Shown: piece after piece, positions 18,056 to 26,769 of the stretch | Layout of the letters: each line of letters opens with the position of its first letter | How positions within the stretch are numbered: position 1 is the first letter of the stretch | Notes under the pieces: model-generated | Databases searched by the model: none | The model's input: the letters and a program-made list of their open reading frames with translations, nothing else | Told to the model about the DNA's origin: nothing | Made by a program: the position numbers and the translations under genes | Source of the DNA: Jannaschia faecimaris | GTDB taxonomy: Bacteria > Pseudomonadota > Alphaproteobacteria > Rhodobacterales > Rhodobacteraceae | Assembly (NCBI RefSeq): GCF_900107415.1 | Contig: NZ_FNPX01000015.1 | Location: forward strand, 29,936-93,935 | DNA: 64,000 bases | Direction: 5' to 3'

Positions 18056-19204
18056 TTATGCGTCGTTTACGTAGTAACGGCCCATTGTGCCGGCAGCTTC
18101 TTCAAGCTTGGCGAAGGTATCCATGGATCCGGCCAGTTCGGTCTTGAAGCTGTCCCAATCGGTCAACTGGTAACCGCCAGTGGCCTTCCACTCGGCCAAC
18201 TGATCGTCGGACAGCGTGTGGAATTCGACACCGGCCTTGCGCAACTCGGCCATGGCGTAGTTGCGCGCGGATGGCACCTTGGCCAGGTTTTGGTGGCGGG
18301 TGATCTCGGCGGCTTCCATGATGCCGTCCTGAACATCGGCGGGCATCGAGTTGAACCACTCCAGGTTGCACGAATAGACCTGAGAGTCCGGCACCGCCTG
18401 CGTGAAGGTCACGTGGGACAGGATGTCCTTGAAACCGAACACGTAGAGCGCGCCCACCGACGGGTCGAGCGCGTCGGCCACGCCCTGCTTGATCGCCGAG
18501 GGCGTCTCGCCCCAAGCCACCGGCGTCGGGTTGGCACCGACCATGCGGTAGTATTGCTGCAACATCGCCGATCCGGGGACGCGGAACTTCACGCCAGCCA
18601 GATCGCCCGGCGTCATCACGGGGCCCGAACCTCCGGCACGGACGGCGACGACGCGGGGGTCGATGTTGATGTAGAGGAGCGGTTTGAAACCGGCAGCTTC
18701 GACCTTGGGGTTCACTTCCTGCGCCCACACATCGGAATGCACGAGGTTGGTGAAACGCTGGTTCGAGCCGCACAGATACGGAAGGTTGATCAGGTCGGTG
18801 ACGGGCGCGAAGGGCGCGAAGTTCGAGATCGAGTGCTGTGCGGCCTGGATCGTGCCACCCTGCACGGATTGTACCAGTGCGCCGCCCGCACCCAGCTGCC
18901 CGCCGGGGGCCAGCTTGACATAGATTTTGCCATTTGTGGCGTTCTGGATGTTTTCCTTCAGGTCCAGTTGCATGATCGGATAGCTACGCGTGGCACCCAG
19001 CACATAGGCGGTGGCGACCGTCATCACGTGCTCGGCTGCGGCTTCGCGGTCACGCTCTTCGTTGGCTGTCTGCGCGGCTGCCTCGGTCGACCAGAGCGAC
19101 CCGGCTGCACCCGCAACGAGGGCAGCGGTGAAACTGCCGGTCCCGGCGAGCTTCAGGAAATTGCGACGCTCGGCCGAAATGAGTTCTTTGGTGTTTTTAT
19201 CCAA
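18056..19204 (-). CDS. TRAP transporter, periplasmic binding protein (DctP type), Tat-exported
   Basis: This 382-residue DctP-family protein would capture DHPS in the periplasm. The N-terminus carries a twin-arginine signal (ERRNFLKLAG, then a hydrophobic stretch ending in AAAQ near residue 45). GVKFRVPGSAM holds the Arg that binds the carboxylate or sulfonate of the ligand in this family. The start is TTG at 19204 with GGAGG well placed upstream; there is no ATG near. Tat export implies folding before export, common in this TRAP group. A 57-residue membrane-protein gene lies just upstream. Confidence 0.9.
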   Translation of the reverse strand: MDKNTKELISAERRNFLKLAGTGSFTAALVAGAAGSLWSTEAAAQTANEERDREAAAEHVMTVATAYVLGATRSYPIMQLDLKENIQNATNGKIYVKLAPGGQLGAGGALVQSVQGGTIQAAQHSISNFAPFAPVTDLINLPYLCGSNQRFTNLVHSDVWAQEVNPKVEAAGFKPLLYINIDPRVVAVRAGGSGPVMTPGDLAGVKFRVPGSAMLQQYYRMVGANPTPVAWGETPSAIKQGVADALDPSVGALYVFGFKDILSHVTFTQAVPDSQVYSCNLEWFNSMPADVQDGIMEAAEITRHQNLAKVPSARNYAMAELRKAGVEFHTLSDDQLAEWKATGGYQLTDWDSFKTELAGSMDTFAKLEEAAGTMGRYYVNDA

Positions 19205-19237
19205 TGTGGTGTCCTCCCTGGACTGCTTTTCGCCGAG

Positions 19238-19411
19238 CTACTTTCGAGCGTCGGCCTCCCTTTTTAGAATGGCTATGACGAACAGAACCGCGACACCCGA
19301 CAGGACCAACATCTCTCCGACATCATTCAGGAAGCCGGAATTGGACATGGAGCCAAGCCCCACGTTCACAGCAAAAACCACGAATAATATGATCGCCCCG
19401 ATAAGCGGCAT
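19238..19411 (-). CDS. 57-residue two-helix membrane protein at the head of the sulfonate operon
   Basis: This short gene has ATG at 19411, preceded by GGGAGGAGA at a good distance, and a TAG at 19238-19240. The protein begins MPLIGAIILFVVFAVNVGLG, a first membrane segment. A polar turn (SMSNSGFLNDVGE) precedes a second segment (VLSGVAVLFVIAIL) and a charged tail (KREADARK). It is 33 bases upstream of the TRAP P gene and on the same strand, so it is the first gene of the operon. I do not recognise the family. A transporter accessory subunit is the simplest guess. The ribosome-binding site, helix pattern and position make it a likely real gene. Confidence 0.7.
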   Translation of the reverse strand: MPLIGAIILFVVFAVNVGLGSMSNSGFLNDVGEMLVLSGVAVLFVIAILKREADARK

Positions 19412-19450
19412 GACGCGTCTCCTCCCAGTCGCTAAGCCGATTCCTACAGC

Positions 19451-19466
19451 ATGTAAGCCTTTACAT
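19451..19466. promoter_or_regulatory. Palindromic operator candidate for the LacI regulator
   Basis: ATGTAA and TTACAT flank a four-base spacer (GCCT), giving a perfect 6+6 dyad. This resembles LacI-family operators of the TGTAAA-CG-TTTACA type. A related half-site, TTTACATTTGTA, occurs at about 19483-19494. Both lie in the 153-base gap between the small membrane gene and the divergent LacI gene, upstream of both. Confidence 0.6.
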
Positions 19467-19564
19467 TTTTAATAAGCAAGTCTTTACATTTGTATTTTTG
19501 CAATTTGCCCTAGATCTCACGGCTGTCTTTTCGGCTTTGGACGGGCTCCGCGCCAAGGAACGGC

Positions 19565-20590
19565 ATGAATATCAAAAGGCTGACGCCAACCCTTCAGGAC
19601 GTTGCGACCGCTGCGAATGTGTCGACAGCAACGGTATCGCGCTGCCTGAACTTTCCCGACAAAGTCGCGGAGCGGACGCGGACCAAGGTTTCGACCGCAA
19701 TCCGGGACCTTGGCTATACCCCGAACTTCGGGGCAAGGGCGATGGCGGCCCGGCGGACGCATACGATCGGCGCGATCATACCCACCATGGACAATGCGAT
19801 TTTCGCGCGCGGGCTGGAGGCGTTTCAGAACGAGTTGCGCCTGCACGGTTTCACGATGCTGGTGGCGAGCACATCCTATCGGCCTGAGATCGAGGAGGAG
19901 CAAATTCGTGCCCTGGTGTCGCGAGGGGCGGATGCCTTGCTGCTGATCGGGCATGCACGCCACCCGGAAATCTATCGCTTTCTTGAGGCGCAAGGCGTTC
20001 CCGCACTGGTGACATGGGCCTTCGATGCCGACCTTGCGCGCCCATCGATCGGCTTCGACAACCGCGCTGCAATGCGCGACATGGCAACCAGGGTCATTGA
20101 ACTGGGCCACCGCCGACTGGCCCATATCTCGGCCGATACCAAACACAACGATCGTGCAGAGGCACGGCTGCTGGGCATTCAAGACGCGATGCTTTCTGCC
20201 GGGCTGAATTTGGATGATCTGCGTCTGGTCGAGACAACCTACGGGATCGAGGAGGGAGCCGTCGCACTGGAAGCGCTGGTGACGACCGGCCCCAGCCCGA
20301 CCGCGATCTTCTGCGCGAACGACGTGTTGGCGGTCGGCGCGCTGCGGCGCGCGCGTGAGTTGGGGGTATCGGTGCCGGGTGAGGTGTCCATCGTCGGCTT
20401 CGACGACATCGAACTGGCGCAAATCGCCTATCCGGCGTTGACCACAGTACATGTGCCGCATCGAGAGATGGGCCGCCGCGCGGCGCGTGCCCTCGTCAAT
20501 CTGGTCAAGACCGGAGCGCCGTTCGAGTCGGTCGAACTCGAAACCTGGCCGGTATTCCGCGACACGTTGGGTCGGGTCAGCGACGACTGA
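19565..20590 (+). CDS. LacI family transcriptional regulator of the sulfonate operon (predicted)
   Basis: This 341-residue regulator has an N-terminal LacI helix-turn-helix (TLQDVATAANVSTATVSRCL, about residues 9-28), a hinge near residue 55, and a periplasmic-binding-protein-like effector domain. C-terminal landmarks are IFCANDVLAVGALRRA and VGFDDIELAQIAYP. AAGGA precedes the ATG. It is divergent from the TRAP/hps genes, with a palindrome in the shared gap, so it probably represses them and responds to a pathway intermediate. It ends six bases before hyuB, which is convergent. The better-studied hps clusters use other regulator families, so the link is an inference. Confidence 0.88.
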   Translation: MNIKRLTPTLQDVATAANVSTATVSRCLNFPDKVAERTRTKVSTAIRDLGYTPNFGARAMAARRTHTIGAIIPTMDNAIFARGLEAFQNELRLHGFTMLVASTSYRPEIEEEQIRALVSRGADALLLIGHARHPEIYRFLEAQGVPALVTWAFDADLARPSIGFDNRAAMRDMATRVIELGHRRLAHISADTKHNDRAEARLLGIQDAMLSAGLNLDDLRLVETTYGIEEGAVALEALVTTGPSPTAIFCANDVLAVGALRRARELGVSVPGEVSIVGFDDIELAQIAYPALTTVHVPHREMGRRAARALVNLVKTGAPFESVELETWPVFRDTLGRVSDD

Positions 20591-20596
20591 ACAACC

Positions 20597-22306
20597 TCAG
20601 GGTTCTTCTCCGCGCGCGATTGCGCGCATGACTTCGTCCGTGTCCTCGGGCGTCAGCCCATAAACTTTTTGCGCCGTCTGCGCATCGATATAGCCGCGCG
20701 CCAGATCCCGTTTCACCGACGCCAGTCCGCGCTCTGACGGAAGGCCGTAGCCGCCGCCGCCGGGGAACGCCATCACCACCTTGCGGCCATGGGGCACGAA
20801 CTGTTTGCCTTTCACGCGCATCGGAGTGCCGTCGTCTTGAGCGATTGTCGTTGGCGCGCCGTCGTCCCCGCCGCGCCGCCCGCGGGCGGGATGCTGACCC
20901 CGATCGAACATCGCTGAAAGGTCGAACTCGTGGCCAGGCATCGCGCCCACCTCCATGTGCTGACCAAGCCCACCACGCATCCGGCCGGCACCGCCCGATC
21001 CGGACCTCAATTCCTTGCGCCAGATGATGACGGGGCCCGCATGTTCCGTCGCCTCGATCGGCATGGTCATCACGCCCGACGGAAACGCCGTCGCGTTCAG
21101 GCCGTCGTGGTCGGGCCGCGCGCCGGATCCGCCCGAATTAAAGGTCAGCACCTCGGCGCGCCGCGCACTCGCAGGGGCCGGAATATCAGTCCGGGGCCGT
21201 AGCGATACTTGGAAGTTGCATAGACACCCTGCCCCTTCGGCTGGGACAAGTCCGGGCACAATCTTGTCAAAGGCATCGAACACGACATCCGGTACAAAAT
21301 GCCCGACGATATGGCGTAGCGCCACCGGTGCAGGGTGCAGCGCGTTCACGATGGTATTCTGCGGGGCCGTCACCTCGAACGGGGCGAGTGACGCGGCGTT
21401 GTTCGGGATATCAGGGGCCACCGCGATCTTAAGCGCGTAGCAGGCATAGGCCTTGGTATAGACCATCGGGCAGTTGATACCCTTTGGGTCGAGCCCGGAG
21501 GTGCCGTCGAAGTCTGTCACAATCCGGTCTTCCTCCACCGTGACGCGCACTTTCAGGGTGATCGGTGTTGCGAAGCCGTCGACCGTCATCTCCCCGGTGG
21601 CTGATGCGCGGGGCAACGCGGCGATCCGCTCCAGCGTCGCGCGGCGGGAATTGTCGAGGATGAAATTCGCGATCCCATCCAAGTCGGTCAGCGCGAACTC
21701 CTCCATCATCTCGATCAGGCGTCGCTGTCCGATCTCGTTGCAGGTCACCAGCGCATAGATGTCGCCGATCAACTGATCGGGTTCGCGCACGTTGCCGCGG
21801 ATGATCCGCGTCAGCGTCTGGTCGACCGTTCCCTGATCCACAAACTTCATGATCGGCAGGTACAGACCTTCCTCATAGACGCTGGCCCCATCGGCACCAA
21901 AGCCGCGACCACCGATGTCGACCACATGCGCGGTGCAGGCAAAAAACCCGACCAGCGCGCCGCGATGAAACGTAGGCGTGACCATAGTGATATCGTGCAG
22001 GTGTCCGGTACCTTCCCAAGGGTCGTTGGTGATATAGACATCGCCCGCATGTATGTTGTCGCGCCCGATCCGGCGGATGAAGTGCGGTACCGCGTCGGCC
22101 ATGGCGTTCACGTGGCCCGGTGTCCCGGTCACGGCCTGCGCCAGCATTCGTCCCTGCGTGTCATAGACGCCCGCCGACAGATCCCCCGCTTCGCGGACAG
22201 ACGTTGAAAACGCGGTGCGGACAAGAGCCTGCGCCTGTTCCTCCACCACTGAGATGAGGCGGTTCCACATTACCTGGTACGCAACCTGAGAGCGATCCTG
22301 CGTCAT
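20597..22306 (-). CDS. hyuB: Hydantoinase B/oxoprolinase family protein
   Basis: This 569-residue protein is the beta-type subunit of the N-methylhydantoinase/5-oxoprolinase/acetone carboxylase family. Family segments visible are AQAVTGTPGHVNAM, GDVYITNDPWEGTGHLHDITM, GGSGARPDHDGLNATAFPSG and FPGGGGYG. With HyuA it would open an amide or lactam ring, or activate a carbonyl, at the cost of ATP. ATG 22306 (MTQDRSQVAYQV) lies two bases after the hyuA stop; a longer frame overlaps hyuA and is less likely. The substrate is unknown. No gamma subunit of acetone or acetophenone carboxylase follows it, which argues against those enzymes. Confidence 0.88.
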   Translation of the reverse strand: MTQDRSQVAYQVMWNRLISVVEEQAQALVRTAFSTSVREAGDLSAGVYDTQGRMLAQAVTGTPGHVNAMADAVPHFIRRIGRDNIHAGDVYITNDPWEGTGHLHDITMVTPTFHRGALVGFFACTAHVVDIGGRGFGADGASVYEEGLYLPIMKFVDQGTVDQTLTRIIRGNVREPDQLIGDIYALVTCNEIGQRRLIEMMEEFALTDLDGIANFILDNSRRATLERIAALPRASATGEMTVDGFATPITLKVRVTVEEDRIVTDFDGTSGLDPKGINCPMVYTKAYACYALKIAVAPDIPNNAASLAPFEVTAPQNTIVNALHPAPVALRHIVGHFVPDVVFDAFDKIVPGLVPAEGAGCLCNFQVSLRPRTDIPAPASARRAEVLTFNSGGSGARPDHDGLNATAFPSGVMTMPIEATEHAGPVIIWRKELRSGSGGAGRMRGGLGQHMEVGAMPGHEFDLSAMFDRGQHPARGRRGGDDGAPTTIAQDDGTPMRVKGKQFVPHGRKVVMAFPGGGGYGLPSERGLASVKRDLARGYIDAQTAQKVYGLTPEDTDEVMRAIARGEEP

Positions 22307-22308
22307 GG

Positions 22309-24387
22309 TCAGCCTTTCACGGTCACGTCGATGCAGCCGTCCGACTGGCACAGGGCCACGCGGCTGACGGGGAGGATGATGGTCGTTTCGGCTTCAGTCA
22401 CGGCCGCCGGCCCGGCAACATGCTGCCCGGTTTTCAGGCTGTCTCTGTCGATCAACGCAGCGTCGAGGTAAGTGCCCGATGCCGCATCGAAAATGGGCCG
22501 TGTGCCATTGGCATGTACTGGCCCCGCGTCTTCCGCGGGGGTCAATCGCGCAACGGTCTCTGGGGGGGTGGTGGCGTTGACGGACCAGACGGTCACTTCG
22601 ATAACCATGCCCGCAACTGCGCGCCCGAAAAGCTTGGTGTACTCGGCCTCGAACCGGGCCTTGAAGGTGGCAGCGTCAGGCGTCATGGCCTCGGCTTCGG
22701 TCAGGGTAATGGGGATTTCCCACCCCTGCCCCGCGTAACGCATGTAGGCTTTGAACTCCGACAAGACGGGGCTTTCCGCATCGCAGGTGCGCACGAACCC
22801 TGTCGCCTCGGCCTGCAATTCAGTCAAAAGGGACCGGATTACCTCCGGATCGAACGCGTCGAGCTTCATGTAGACCGATCGGTTGGCCTCAAAGCTGAAC
22901 GGCGCGCGCAAGAACCCGATGGCGGAGCCGACGCCAGCCCCTGGCGGCACGATCAGGCGCTCCACCCCCAGCTTTTCGCAGAGCCGCGCGGCATGAAGCG
23001 GAGCGGCCCCGCCAAAGGCAATCATGGTGTATTCTGCTAGATCCTCGCCATTCTCGACCGCGTGGACACGGGCTGCGTTTGCCATGTTCTCGTCCACAAC
23101 CTCGATCACGCCGAAGGCGGCTTCTACCGCGTCCATGTCCAGTGTGCCGCCCACATGCGCGTCCAGCGCAGCGCGCGACGCATCCGCATGCAGGGCGATT
23201 GATCCCCCTGCGAAATTGTCGGGATCAAGCTTGCCCAGAACAAGGTCGGCATCGGTCACCGCGGGTCGTTCTCCTCCGCGACCATAACAAGCGGGGCCCG
23301 GCTCGGACCCGGCACTATGCGGCCCGACACGGATCTGCCGCAGAGCATCGACATGTGCCAGACTTCCACCCCCTGCCCCGATCTCCACCATATCAATAAC
23401 CGGGATCGAGATCGGCATGCCCGACCCCTTCTTGAATCGGTATGTCCGCGCCACCTCGAACACGCGCGAGGTGCGGGGCGTCTGGTTCTTTATCAGACAG
23501 ATCTTGGCCGTGGTTCCCCCCATGTCAAACGACAGCACCTTGTCGAGGCCGTAGCGCGCCGCGATATGCGCCGCAAACACCGCGCCACCCGCCGGCCCGG
23601 ATTCCACCAGCCGCACAGGAAATTCGGCAGCACTTTCGATCGAAATGATGCCACCGCCCGAGTGCATCAGGAATATCCGGCATGTGACCCCCTCATCGGC
23701 CAGTCGCGTCTCCAGCCGGCCCAGGTAGGATGCCATCAGCGGCTTGATGTAGGCATTGGCAACAACCGTGTTGAACCGCTCATACTCGCGCATCTGCGGA
23801 CTGACATCAGACGACAGCGAAATCGCCGCACCCGGCATTCTTTCGGCCAGCACGTCGCGGATCAGGCGTTCGTGGTCGGGGTTCAGGTACGAATGGATCA
23901 GCCCGACCGCGACTGAAGTCGCGCCAGTTGCGGCAATACGGTCGACGACGGCCTCCACCTCTGAGCGGTTCAGGTCGATCATCACCTGACCCTTTGCGTT
24001 GATCCGTTCTGATACGGTAAACCGCATGTAGCGCGGGAGCAGAGGCTCCGGCAGGGTCAGGTTCAGATCGTATTGCTCAAAGCGGCTCTCGGTCCGCATT
24101 TCTATCACGTCGCGGAACCCATCCGTCGTGATCAGCGCAGTCTTTGCCCCGCGTCGCTCGATCAGCGCATTGGTCGCCAATGTCGTGCCGTGGATGATCT
24201 GCTCGACCTGTGCGGGCGTGATCCCTGCCTTGGCGCAAACCTGATGCATCCCTTCGATAATCGCGGTCTCGGGCGCGGCGTATGTGGTCAGGACCTTGGT
24301 GGAATAGGACCGACCAGCAGTCTCAAGCACGACATCCGTAAAGGTGCCTCCGATATCAACACCCAGCCGTGCCGCGTTATCCTTCAT
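22309..24387 (-). CDS. hyuA: Hydantoinase A/oxoprolinase family protein (ATP-binding)
   Basis: This 692-residue protein has the actin-like ATPase fold of HyuA: LGVDIGGTFTDVVL at residues 9-22, HGTTLATNALIERRG near residue 66, SGPAGGAVFAAHIAA near 238, and FDMGGTTAKICLI near 262. It pairs with HyuB. Likely substrates for such pairs are hydantoins, 5-oxoproline or related cyclic amides, which cannot be told apart here. The pair forms its own short operon between the LacI gene and tsf. The DNA upstream holds no regulator gene. Confidence 0.88.
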   Translation of the reverse strand: MKDNAARLGVDIGGTFTDVVLETAGRSYSTKVLTTYAAPETAIIEGMHQVCAKAGITPAQVEQIIHGTTLATNALIERRGAKTALITTDGFRDVIEMRTESRFEQYDLNLTLPEPLLPRYMRFTVSERINAKGQVMIDLNRSEVEAVVDRIAATGATSVAVGLIHSYLNPDHERLIRDVLAERMPGAAISLSSDVSPQMREYERFNTVVANAYIKPLMASYLGRLETRLADEGVTCRIFLMHSGGGIISIESAAEFPVRLVESGPAGGAVFAAHIAARYGLDKVLSFDMGGTTAKICLIKNQTPRTSRVFEVARTYRFKKGSGMPISIPVIDMVEIGAGGGSLAHVDALRQIRVGPHSAGSEPGPACYGRGGERPAVTDADLVLGKLDPDNFAGGSIALHADASRAALDAHVGGTLDMDAVEAAFGVIEVVDENMANAARVHAVENGEDLAEYTMIAFGGAAPLHAARLCEKLGVERLIVPPGAGVGSAIGFLRAPFSFEANRSVYMKLDAFDPEVIRSLLTELQAEATGFVRTCDAESPVLSEFKAYMRYAGQGWEIPITLTEAEAMTPDAATFKARFEAEYTKLFGRAVAGMVIEVTVWSVNATTPPETVARLTPAEDAGPVHANGTRPIFDAASGTYLDAALIDRDSLKTGQHVAGPAAVTEAETTIILPVSRVALCQSDGCIDVTVKG

Positions 24388-24864
24388 ATGATCCTCGTCC
24401 TACTCATCTTGCCGACCTTGATCTGATCGCTGTCGACATACAAACAGTAAGTTAGGGACCGACGCTGCGCCAAAGCGCAGCGCTCTGATCACAGAGCAGT
24501 TGCGCCGCTAAACTCCTGGCGATTGACTGCAAAGAGATTGGAAAGTATAGTTAAAACAGTCCGGTACGGACGGAGGATACAGTGCGGAGGCGTTCTGTGG
24601 CGGGGTCGAGGTCGGCAACGCGGAAAAACTGTGTTTCCATTTAGCGCCGATTTACCCACTTCCGTATGGAAATCCGTAATGACAAGCTGTCGATGTCCGT
24701 AAACCAATGGCATTTAGGCCAGAGGGACTAAACAGTTGAAGGTCGACTGCTGTATTGAGCTGGGACCTGACGTTGACCGATGAGTTTCGGGACTGCTCGG
24801 ACGTCGGGGAATTTACCCTGACGTCCGGGCTTCCAGCCCGGTCGTGTCTTTGACAAACCTTCGT
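24388..24864. other. Long gene-free stretch between hyuA and the tsf terminator
   Basis: No gene could be supported in about 480 bases. The two short minus-strand frames here have no ribosome-binding site and unlikely composition. The DNA is less GC-rich than its surroundings. It should contain the hyuA promoter and holds a pair of hairpins at 24799-24841. It could be old decayed sequence, but no recognisable gene remnant was seen. Confidence 0.5.
24799..24841. other. Two tandem hairpins, possible structured RNA
   Basis: The first hairpin has an 11-bp stem (GGACGTCGGGG with CCCTGACGTCC, one G-T pair) and a six-base loop. The second, abutting one (CCGGGC-TTCCA-GCCCGG) shares two bases with it. 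No gene overlaps. No clear T tract follows on either strand. It may be a small RNA, an attenuator or part of a decayed terminator. Confidence 0.35.
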
Positions 24865-24899
24865 AAAAAAGCGGTACCGAGTTCTCACTCAGCGCCGCT
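24865..24899 (-). terminator. Rho-independent terminator of rpsB-tsf
   Basis: On the minus strand, AGCGG and CCGCT pair at the base, with GAGT and ACTC further up and two wobble pairs between, followed at once by six T residues. It lies 25 bases after the tsf stop. Confidence 0.75.
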
Positions 24900-24923
24900 C
24901 TCTACATTGGTGATCGGGCTGGA

Positions 24924-25799
24924 TCAGCCCTTGCCGACGGCAGCAACCTCGGCGGCGAAGTCTTCCTTAACCACTTCGATGCCTTCGCCCACTTCCAGAC
25001 GAACGTAGCCCATGACGTCGACGCCGGCTTCCGCGGCAGCCTGCGCAACGGTCAGGTCGGGGTTCACGACAAACTGCTGATTTACCAGCGTCACCTCGGC
25101 CATGTATTTCTTCATGCGGCCTTCGATCATCTTCTCGATCACCTGCTCGGGCTTGCCGCTCTCGCGTGCGATATCGATCTGGACCTGACGCTCTTTGTCG
25201 ATGACAGAGGAGTCGAGCTCAGCCTCGTTCAGAGCGGCCGGGCTGGTCGCTGCAACGTGCATCGCGATCTGCTTGCCAAAAGCATCATTTTCGCCCGACA
25301 ACGCGACCAGGACGCCGATCTTGCCCATTCCGGGCGCGGCGGCGTTGTGGACGTAGGACACGACCGACGCACCGGAAAGCTTGGCCATGCGGCGCACCGA
25401 CATGTTCTCGCCGATCGTGGCGATCTTGTCTGTCAGGATTTCGGAAACGGCTTTCCCGTTGATCTTGGATGCCTTCAAAGCCTCGACGTCGTCTGCCTTG
25501 AGCGCTGCGTCTGCGAAAGACGCGACCATCGATTGGAAGTCGGAGTTCTTGGCCACGAAGTCCGTCTCGGAGTTCACCTCGACCGCCACGGCGGTGCCAC
25601 CTTCGACGGCGACGGCAACAAGGCCCTCCGCGGCGGTGCGACCCGACTTCTTGGCGGCCTTGGCCAGGCCCTTGGTACGCAGCCAATCAACGGCGGCCTC
25701 CATGTCGCCGTCGTTTTCGGTCAGCGCCTTCTTTGCGTCCATCATGCCTGCGCCAGTGGTGTCGCGCAGTTCCTTAACCATGCTCGCGGTAATCGCCAT
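24924..25799 (-). CDS. tsf: Translation elongation factor Ts
   Basis: EF-Ts (291 residues) exchanges GDP for GTP on EF-Tu. The N-terminus [20 protein letters not shown] is the UBA-like family signature, and SETDFVAKN contains the TDFV motif that contacts EF-Tu. ATG 25799 (MAITAS) is eight bases after AGGAG; an ATG two codons upstream is too close to that site. It follows rpsB with a hairpin between them, the usual bacterial rpsB-tsf order. Confidence 0.98.
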   Translation of the reverse strand: MAITASMVKELRDTTGAGMMDAKKALTENDGDMEAAVDWLRTKGLAKAAKKSGRTAAEGLVAVAVEGGTAVAVEVNSETDFVAKNSDFQSMVASFADAALKADDVEALKASKINGKAVSEILTDKIATIGENMSVRRMAKLSGASVVSYVHNAAAPGMGKIGVLVALSGENDAFGKQIAMHVAATSPAALNEAELDSSVIDKERQVQIDIARESGKPEQVIEKMIEGRMKKYMAEVTLVNQQFVVNPDLTVAQAAAEAGVDVMGYVRLEVGEGIEVVKEDFAAEVAAVGKG

Positions 25800-25828
25800 G
25801 ATCATGTCTCCTTGGATCGAAATGGGGT

Positions 25829-25855
25829 CGGGCGCGATCATGATGACCGCGCCCG
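25829..25855 (-). terminator. Hairpin between rpsB and tsf
   Basis: An 8-bp GC stem (CGGGCGCG with CGCGCCCG) encloses an 11-base loop in the 78-base gap after rpsB. No T tract follows. It may be a partial terminator that sets the S2 to EF-Ts ratio. Confidence 0.5.
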
Positions 25856-25877
25856 GGAACCTATCCATGTCAGAGGC

Positions 25878-26684
25878 TTACGCCTCGGCAGGGGCTTCCG
25901 TTGCAGCTTCTTCGGCGGCGGGCTCGACGGCCTCGCCGGGATCGACGGCCTCGGCCGCCTCTTCCAATTCACCGATGTCAACGCCAGCCGCACCCAGCTG
26001 CGCCGACATGCCGTCCAGCGCCGCACGGGCCACCAGGTCGCAATACAGCGCGATCGCACGGGCCGCGTCGTCGTTACCTGGAATGATGTGATCCACGCCA
26101 TCGGGCGAGCAGTTGGTGTCAACCACGGCCACGACCGGAATGCCCAGCTTCTTGGCTTCGGCGATGGCAAGGTCTTCCTTGTTCACGTCGATGATGAAGA
26201 TCAGGTCGGGCAGGCCGCCCATTTCGCGGATGCCGCCGAGCGATGCCTGCAGCTTGGCCTGGTCACGCTCCATGCCCAAACGCTCTTTCTTCGTCAGGCC
26301 GGCGAACCCGGTTTCCATGGCTTCGTCGATGGACTTCAGGCGGTTGATCGAGTTGGAAACGGTTTTCCAGTTCGTCAGCGTGCCGCCCAGCCAGCGGTGG
26401 TTCATATAGTACTGCGCGCACCGCTCGGCGGCATCGGCGACGGGCTTCTGGGCCTGACGCTTCGTTCCAACGAACAGGATGCGACCGCCACGGGCGACGG
26501 TGTCGCGAACGGCTTGCAGGGCGTTGTCCAGCAAGGGAACGGTCTGCGTAAGATCCATGATGTGGATCCCGTTCTTGGCACCGTAGATATACGGGCCCAT
26601 GCGGGGATTCCAACGCTGGGTCTGGTGACCAAAGTGAACGCCGGCTTCCAGTAGCTGACGCAGGGAGAAATCAGGCAATGCCAT
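25878..26684 (-). CDS. rpsB: Ribosomal protein S2
   Basis: S2 (268 residues) begins [20 protein letters not shown] and contains [32 protein letters not shown] and the [12 protein letters not shown] segment, all hallmarks of S2. The C-terminus has an acidic, alanine-rich extension (about 40 residues, [20 protein letters not shown]), frequent in alphaproteobacteria. ATG 26684 was chosen because S2 starts there; 22 extra upstream residues are not S2-like. Confidence 0.98.
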   Translation of the reverse strand: MALPDFSLRQLLEAGVHFGHQTQRWNPRMGPYIYGAKNGIHIMDLTQTVPLLDNALQAVRDTVARGGRILFVGTKRQAQKPVADAAERCAQYYMNHRWLGGTLTNWKTVSNSINRLKSIDEAMETGFAGLTKKERLGMERDQAKLQASLGGIREMGGLPDLIFIIDVNKEDLAIAEAKKLGIPVVAVVDTNCSPDGVDHIIPGNDDAARAIALYCDLVARAALDGMSAQLGAAGVDIGELEEAAEAVDPGEAVEPAAEEAATEAPAEA

Positions 26685-26710
26685 GTCTCTTGTCCTTTCC
26701 GGTTTGTACC

Positions 26711-26769
26711 TGAGCGGGGGATCAGAGCATTCGCTCAACCGGTGGACCATTCGGGGATTTCTCCCCCGA
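26711..26769 (-). promoter_or_regulatory. Candidate structured leader of rpsB
   Basis: Two hairpins lie 27-85 bases before the rpsB ATG. One pairs TGAGCG (26711-26716) with CGCTCA (26732-26737). The other pairs TCGGGG (26751-26756) with CCCCGA (26764-26769). Ribosomal protein S2 is known to control its own leader in other bacteria; similarity to those leaders was not shown here. Confidence 0.4.

Noticed and set aside
24489..24888. Two short minus-strand frames between hyuA and tsf
   Set aside because: No ribosome-binding site, odd composition, and one runs through the tsf terminator.
25257..26654. 465-residue plus-strand frame across tsf and rpsB
   Set aside because: It spans two essential genes and their gap on the other strand and is rich in His, Arg and Val, an antisense artefact.
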